The position numbers and the translations under genes are program-made. 64,000 nt of DNA from Argopecten irradians (taxonomy: Eukaryota > Mollusca > Bivalvia > Pectinida > Pectinidae), in NCBI RefSeq assembly GCF_041381155.1, contig NC_091134.1, positions 12,402,008-12,466,007 on the forward strand. The letters are read 5' to 3'. Below are positions 58,000 through 64,000 of this stretch, piece after piece. How positions within the stretch are numbered: the first letter of the stretch is position 1; each line of letters starts with the position of its first letter. The notes below the pieces were generated by a model, which saw only the letters and a program-made list of their open reading frames with translations, made no database searches and was not told the DNA's origin.

Positions 58000-59799
58000 A
58001 TCCTTTCCAGTTTTTACACGAACATGTCAACGCATAAGCCGCGAGGACGCTTAGCGTTATACAAATGACAATAAATTGTGTATAACCTTTAGATAATATC
58101 TCTTAGTATTGTCGTCCAAGGACTTACGCCACGTGGTTTAAATATCGAATGATTCAGATATACTTACCGGAAATATATACTGTGTGCGTAGCGATGTCGA
58201 TATCTCCACATAGACAATAACCGACTTATAAACGCAGCTCCCTGCAGCAGTAATATATTACTTTAGAATTCGTGCTGCAAATGATGAGTGATCCAAAATG
58301 TAGAAATGTTACACGAGATACACCTCAATGTCATTTTACCAGGGCATGAGTCGATGGTGTGGCGACATTCCTCAGTTTACCCCTGTTGTCACAGTTAAAG
58401 TTACGAGAATAGAGCACCACAAAACATAAAGTGAAACATCAATCTCGGTCGCCGGTGTACCGATGTTCTTCACGTGGGCCCTCTGTCGTTCACTCAGTGA
58501 CGATGCAAACCTTGACCCGGCTAATATTATGTCGGTGGCGTTATCTCGACCTACACAATACGCTAACAGATATATTACACGATTTTTTCTTTCAATTGCA
58601 TAATGATTGTCATCACAGTTTATGTCAACAAGAGGTTTGTAGGACCTGTTTAACTTTTCCAGTCACTAAGCTCATTACAGAATTGAAAAAAAAATTGTTG
58701 GGAATGCTTTTTGGACAATGACAACGCGTTTTGTAGGTAGGGCGTACATAATAGCGTACATAATAATTATATAACAAGACATTTAGCTACAGATTATGTG
58801 TTTGATTAATGCTGAAAATGTTCTCTTTAATATTGGTCAAGTAAAAGACATCCCAGTTTTGGTCTTTTAGAAGTGAGTGTCCATCTTGTCTCCGCCAGGA
58901 AGCTTTTGAATGCTGTCCTCGCCTGAACCCTATCCTACCCATTCCGAGATCAAGCTGAACAGAGACCCTATAACAGACCAATATCAATCCAGTCTTCAGC
59001 CCGTCACGTAATGTTGTCGAATGACTTGTGCATTGCGACGAAATACATGATTATAATTATGTTTCCATAAGAAAGACAATTAGGCAGCATATCTGGCAAA
59101 TTAAAGGTGACATACATTGGATGTCAGCCTCTCCAAATTTCTAAAAAAGGCTAGATGCACCAAATACCTTCTTACACCTTCTTTTCTATTTAGGCAGGAA
59201 AATAAACTATCTCAATCTTCCTCAAAGGAGTGATCGCGCGATGGTTAAGCTGAAATATGTTCATGAAAAACTCAGTGTCATGGAAGATGGTGGTAGATCT
59301 TCAATTTCCCGAGGTTACGTCACTTACTATATCTCGATCTGGACTATGTCATAGCAAAACTAAAGGCAGTTCAGGAGGCAAAAACGGATAAATCAGAGAC
59401 CTACAGATACTTCTTTTGAATGTTAACAGAGAGCGACGCTCAACTTCAAAGCCATACACTGTTCTGTTACTCGATTCATTGGTGTAGTACACCATATGAC
59501 CAAACGACCTGCTCATCCGATGTCGCACACAGAGCCTTCAAGTTTGCTAAAGGATCAGGGGTGTAGAGATCGTAAGTGATAGCAACCCCTGGAAATTAAA
59601 GATGGAGGTAGATAGGATATGCACTATACCGATGTTAAACTCAACTTACAAAAAACAGCAACAATATGCATATAACAATTAGTTGACAAATATTGTGATT
59701 TATTGCCTTATACGATTTTCTCGTCCTCTTAGCATAACTGTGTATTACCTGTGTATGGTGGCATATTTCTGTCATCGAGTTGCCGACTTACGACTTAAT
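58000..59799. other. spacer, nothing firmly recognised
   Basis: Short frames such as 58431-58721 (plus) and 58987-58787 (minus; LDLGMGRIGFRRGQHSKASW) have no supporting context. Mixed composition around 58850-59600 hints at an old decayed repeat, but no family could be named. Confidence 0.4.
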
Positions 59800-60018
59800 G
59801 ATGTCGACATAATTAAGGCATTATGTCGACATCATATAGGAAGATGTCGACATAAACAGAAGAATATGTCGACCTACCACATGTACCTGTCCACATAATG
59901 ATTCCAAGATAATTATGTAGAAAGTCGGTAACTCGGCGATTAATCGTGTTTATGCTCAGGTGGGACACCGACTTGTCAGTTATTGATGTCGACATCTAAA
60001 CTAAAAGATGTCGACATC
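59800..60018. repeat. ATGTCGACAT palindromes spaced 22 bases
   Basis: ATGTCGAC cores start at 59801, 59823, 59844, 59866 and then 59986 and 60008. Intervals are 22, 21 and 22, then 22. Most are extended to the full palindrome ATGTCGACAT. The two groups are separated by 120 bases, flanked by GAGTTGCCGACTTACG and AGTCGGTAACTCGGCG, which are themselves near-complementary. Confidence 0.85.
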
Positions 60019-60727
60019 TGGTCTTGAAAGTGGAAATCAAAGGCCAGCCTTTCATAAAGCACTGTGTATATGCAGCAAGGTACCATACAAGCAGCAGAGA
60101 TCAACGTTGATTTTGTTAATTCAGGTTTTTATTTATTTGATTTCAAAATTAAAAATTTTGATCCTGCACATCCCGGACATGCAGCTGTAGCCTACGTATA
60201 CGTAGCTGTTAGTCCGAGCTGAGGTAGTTAGAGTGCAAAAGGACTCTGTTTTTTACAACGAATTTCCATCCTCTTGGCCATAATCATTTATTAATATATA
60301 TAACCGTGGGTTAAAAATTCGTTTAAAAGCTGTGTATGTGTTTAGTGGATTAACATTCGTACCAAGTCCATGTGGTATATACCGTACTATACTATATTAC
60401 AATGATTTTTTCATGTTTTATTTTCTTGTGAATCACAAAAAATACCAGTTACGTAATTTAAAAGCCATAAAGGTCACAGTACAGGTATACAATACACATT
60501 GGGAAACCAGCTTTACTTGTTAGCTTGCTCTGTCCATACATATTATTATAATGTATATATATTTATACATAAATATTTACATCCCTCGAGACACTTATAT
60601 AAAGGCACAACGAACTATTGTTACGGTCTTAATGGCCAGATTCAACCTTTGGGCTAAAAATCCTCCCGGGCCGCGGTTTTAAACTCCAAAATCGGGATAC
60701 ATCTGCATCTATTTTTTGTAGTAAAAA
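60019..60727. other. spacer, nothing recognised
   Basis: AT-rich sequence with (AT)-like runs near 60540-60580. No credible gene. Confidence 0.45.
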
Positions 60728-61390
60728 CACGCGTTCTTTGTTGTCAAACGTAGTAAAAAAAGTCACGTGCCTATACTTCATTCATGCCATTGGCCGGAGT
60801 ATACAATTGTATTATGGGTAACTAGTGATCACGTGATTGTGTGTTTACTTCCAAATATGGTGATAGTTTGCTTGCCATTTCTTCGGAAAAAGTGATCTAT
60901 TTGAAAATATTTGAACTCCAAAATGTTATTAATATTGCATGCATATCATTTTGACCTGCACATATGTATTGTTTTACTATAAATAATGGACTGAAATGAG
61001 CTATAAAACTGCCATTTCCACGTCTTGTAAATAAATGATATAATGCGAATTGACCAATTCAATAGGTCTAACCGTCTAATCTAGGATCAGCGAAGATCGG
61101 CTACTCCCGGCTAAATTCGTAGAATTATAAATTTACATTGATTTATATAATTACCTGCTTTAGGTTTCAGAACAGATTCATATAACACGGAGAAACTAAG
61201 ATCTTCGTCAAAAGGCCAAAATATATATACTAAATACCAGGTCAGAGAAATCACTCTATTTGAAAGTAAACACACACTCATGTGATCACTATTTACCCAT
61301 AATACAATTCCATATTTATTTCGGCCAATGGCATGAATGAGGTATAAGCACGTGACTTGTTTTACTACGTTTGACTACAAAGAACGCGTG
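60728..61390. mobile_element. TIR element with ~140-base arms
   Basis: The left arm (CACGCGTTCTTTGTTGTCAA, ACGTAGTAAAAAAAGTCACG, CATGCCATTGGCCG, TTGTATTATGGGTAACTAGT, GTGTGTTTACTT) is complementary to the right arm in the same order. Divergence is modest. Non-coding, ~660 bp. Confidence 0.85.
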
Positions 61391-62218
61391 CTAGGAAAAT
61401 CCCCCACGGATCGTGGTTTCATTCCCGCCATTTGAAATTGCTAAGCAATACTATCATATCATAGTTTAATTTCCAAATTCTTTCCAAACAAATGGTTAAG
61501 CTTCCGCGTAGCCCACTTAGCTTTTTGGGAATCTAATACCTGTACTTTTACACATACTAATGAAAATGATAGGAATCTAATACCTTTATGTGCTTATGTG
61601 CTGCAATGTACATATATATATATGTAGGACCTAACTCATTATGCTTCGATAGGTTCCGTACGAAACATGCCTAGATACTACTGGTTATTAGTATATCATT
61701 TTGTTCGTCAGAATTACTCTTCATAGATTGAAAGGTCTCAAAGCCCTTTACCAAAATTGTGAATTTCATGGCCTCAAATTTACCATAGTTTATATAGGAA
61801 AACACATTTACGGGCATTATTTGCTCAATTTTCATAGAAAAATGTAGCAGATGTAATGGAATCAACATGGTGGTAACAGAATTGTCCGCCTGACTGTGTT
61901 TTGAGCTACACAAGCGCATGGGAGCAGTAGGCAGGCAAGAACACATTATTGACAGATCAATAATATGAGAGACATTAAAATTTAATCTGCTGAAAAAGAT
62001 TTGGTTACATTGTAAATACTGGATCACCGATGTTAGGAGATGCGCACGTCAGTAAATGAGTTTATTTTTATTTCAAATTCTTTAAAGCATTGTTGCTTTT
62101 TCCTAAGTTGGACATTGAAATGACGGAAGAAGTTTTTTTCATGTCCTTGGCATTGCAGTCCTAAATTCCTATATATTCTACAAAGAAATGAGTCAACGCC
62201 CAGTTCTTCTAAGGATAT
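61391..62218. other. spacer, no gene called
   Basis: A 118-codon minus-strand frame (62027-61671) starts MIQYLQCNQIFFSRLNFNVS. It has no motif, splice context or composition that supports it. Treated as chance. Confidence 0.4.
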
Positions 62219-62562
62219 AAAAGTGAACAGTCGGGCAAGGATGGCTAAAGTCGGTAAAAATGGTGTGAATGTATCCAGTATAATTTCTTATGAAATAGAA
62301 AAATAAAATCTCTCGTCAAAATCTGTCTGCGTACAAAGAAATTAATTTAAAGTATGGAAATTCTAAAACGTCCTCCCGGCTCACTATGTCCGTGGTTACA
62401 TTTCCACGCAGCCTCACTTTCAATGCTTTCAACTTTTCTTTACTTTAATGGTCAGAACTGGGAAACTAAGGAGAACTTGACCGTCGTATTAATATGTGAG
62501 AACTTTTGGAAGGCCAATGAACGCATTTAGACTGGTTTTCTTTGCCCGACTATTCACTTTAA
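62219..62562. mobile_element. TIR element, ~344 bp
   Basis: The left end AAAAGTGAACAGTCGGGCAA and right end TTTGCCCGACTATTCACTTT are inverted repeats. It is non-coding; the interior includes TCCTCCCGGCTCACTATGTC. No other copy is in this window. Confidence 0.75.
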
Positions 62563-62698
62563 GGTGATGAAATACAAGTAAAAACACATAATGTCAGCTG
62601 ATGAAGCATATGTAGTATGGAAAAGAAAATATATCTGTCTTAACTGTAAAGGATTCAATAATTTGGGCTTTGAAGTTGCATTTTACTGTTCAATATTA

Positions 62699-62716
62699 AA
62701 AAAAAAAAAAAAAAAT
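62699..62716. repeat. poly-A run
   Basis: About 18 consecutive A next to a MITE. Confidence 0.9.
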
Positions 62717-62754
62717 CAAGAATCCGGAACTTTGATCAAGTACATATGAATGTT

Positions 62755-63085
62755 TTAATGATGCTCCACCGCCGATAGAACATAAATGATACACATCATT
62801 TGAACAATAATTGGTGTTTAATCGTCTAATTAACACACAAAAAAATTATTTACTGTGCAATCAGTACTTCATTCCATATAGGACATAGTGCCACGGATTT
62901 TTTTCGGGATGCAATTAATTATTTTAATATCTTTATCTATAAGGAAAATTAGAAGCTCAAACTTTTCAATGGCGGTGATGGTGTAAAGTCAGTAACTTTT
63001 GTAACTGAAGAAAAATTCTAAATCGTCAGCTTTTGTTTATGATAGATAAAAAAATTAGCATTTGTCAGCGGTGGATCATCTTTAA
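62755..63085 (+). mobile_element. TTAA-flanked MITE, copy 5 of 5
   Basis: TTAATGATGCTCCACCGCCG at the left, GCGGTGGATCATCTTTAA at the right. Slightly shorter and more diverged than the other copies; same orientation as 5161-5523. Confidence 0.85.
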
Positions 63086-63177
63086 ATGGGAGCATAAATA
63101 TTTACATCAAAAGATTTTTTTGTGAAGTTATGAAAGTTAACATTCTCATAATCTATTAATTTTACAATTTCAAATAG

Positions 63178-63350
63178 AAATAATCTGCCATCTTTTAATT
63201 GAGGCTGATGTGATAGGACCAAAATCTAAAGGTAGGAAGAAGGGAGACAACATTCAGCGCCTGTCAACGAGACATTTCTTAGGACACCTTCTATCCGACG
63301 GGAACCAAATCAGCAGCCAGGAGGAGATGTGTTGTCTGTGGGCCTGGTGA
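63178..63350 (+). CDS. weak candidate terminal exon
   Basis: It follows a possible acceptor (TTTTACAATTTCAAATAG) and stays open for 56 codons (IICHLLIEADVIGPKSKGRK, KGDNIQRLSTRHFLGHLLSD, GNQISSQEEMCCLWAW) to TGA. GC content and amino acid mix look more protein-like than the surroundings, and an AATAAA lies near 63811. I do not recognise the sequence and found no partner exon. Confidence 0.22.
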
Positions 63351-64000
63351 GATAGAGCTGTATAGAGCACAACATTAGGGACGTCCTGCTCGAAGACGTC
63401 TTAGAAGGGAAACCACTTTCCAGTGTAAACAGTGGTGTGTTCCATTGTGTTTTGAATCCTGTTTGAATTATATCACACAAAGACAGAGTTTGTGTTAGCT
63501 TACAGAAGGCTTAGAGTAGACTTCGATTGTGAAACATTGATAAAAGTTGAAGATTATTTATTGTGCCAGATGTCAAAGTTCATGTATATACTTGATAATT
63601 ACTTGAAACATCATCTAATAGATTTGTGTTGAAATTATAATTGATGTTGACCAGGAAATGTACCAGTCTAAATTTTGGTTGAATAATGCATGGAAAGTGA
63701 ATTATAATCTAACTTTTCCTTCAAAATGGATTATCTCCCTTGATTGAAATGACAACCCATGTACTTTTGCTATGATATGAAGTTGCTATTTTTCATTTTT
63801 TTAATTAAAAAAATAAATGCAGATTAAATATATTAATCAAATATGTGTATTAATTTAATTTGAAACATGTTTGTTTTGCTGAAAATTTGCAAAAAATTTA
63901 ATATCAATACATAATATTCATGATTGTAATTTTATTGTTGCTGTTTTTGTACTTGCTGTAAAGTGAGAAAAACCATGTTGTGGAGAAGATGTTTACAAAT
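63351..64000. other. right-end flank
   Basis: AT-rich. It would be 3' UTR if the candidate exon before it is real, otherwise intergenic. Nothing else seen. Confidence 0.35.

Noticed and set aside
61671-62027. 118-codon minus-strand frame
   Set aside because: No recognisable domain and no conserved context; plausible by chance.
1-64000. Retrovirus-like, LTR, Polinton or LINE coding regions
   Set aside because: No reverse transcriptase, integrase, capsid, envelope or polymerase motif was seen in any frame.

Overview
The window is animal nuclear DNA: AT-rich, gene-poor, intron-rich and packed with short non-autonomous transposons. Repeat architecture (tRNA-derived SINEs with an AAAC tail, TTAA-flanked short inverted-repeat elements, a long tandem-repeat element that resembles the pearl/CvA elements known from oysters) and protein similarity point to a bivalve or a close molluscan relative. 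That placement is inference; I could not search a database.

Two conserved genes can be read exon by exon. (1) A TCF19-like gene (minus strand, 29381 to 10482) has nine coding exons that join in frame into 631 residues: an N-terminal FHA domain, a long acidic serine-rich middle, a basic/proline segment and a C-terminal PHD finger. A perfect E2F-type site lies about 50 bases upstream of its ATG. (2) A TMEM222 (DUF778/RTE1-like) gene (plus strand, from about 40125 to 43300) has four clear internal exons; its start is only partly resolved and its last exon was not found.

Between them lies a direct duplication of about 3.2 kb (31253-34591 and 36184-39321). Each copy carries a four-exon minus-strand gene for a small, unrecognised protein of about 206 residues with a signal peptide, one membrane segment and a cysteine-rich tail. 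Copy A is open throughout; copy B has a one-base deletion in exon 3 that shifts the frame. Divergence between the copies is patchy, as expected from later gene conversion, and a SINE in copy A is absent from copy B.

Layout: 1-9.4 kb AT-rich flank with small inverted-repeat elements; 10.5-29.4 kb TCF19-like gene with at least eight transposons in its introns, including a 3 kb tandem-repeat element and a nested set of insertions; 29.4-31.2 kb upstream spacer; 31.25-39.3 kb duplication; 40.1-43.3 kb TMEM222, followed by a G-poor C/A-rich tract (43.5-44.1 kb) and a 17-bp minisatellite (44.7-45.8 kb); 46-50 kb spacer with CRE-like sites and one weak candidate first exon; 50.2-52.4 kb 46-bp minisatellite split by a dispersed repeat; 52.4-64 kb mostly gene-free, with a 1.6 kb TIR element, further small elements, a cluster of palindromes spaced two DNA turns apart, and a weak candidate terminal exon near the right end. 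I saw no rRNA, functional tRNA, CRISPR array, virus-derived element or bacterial feature.
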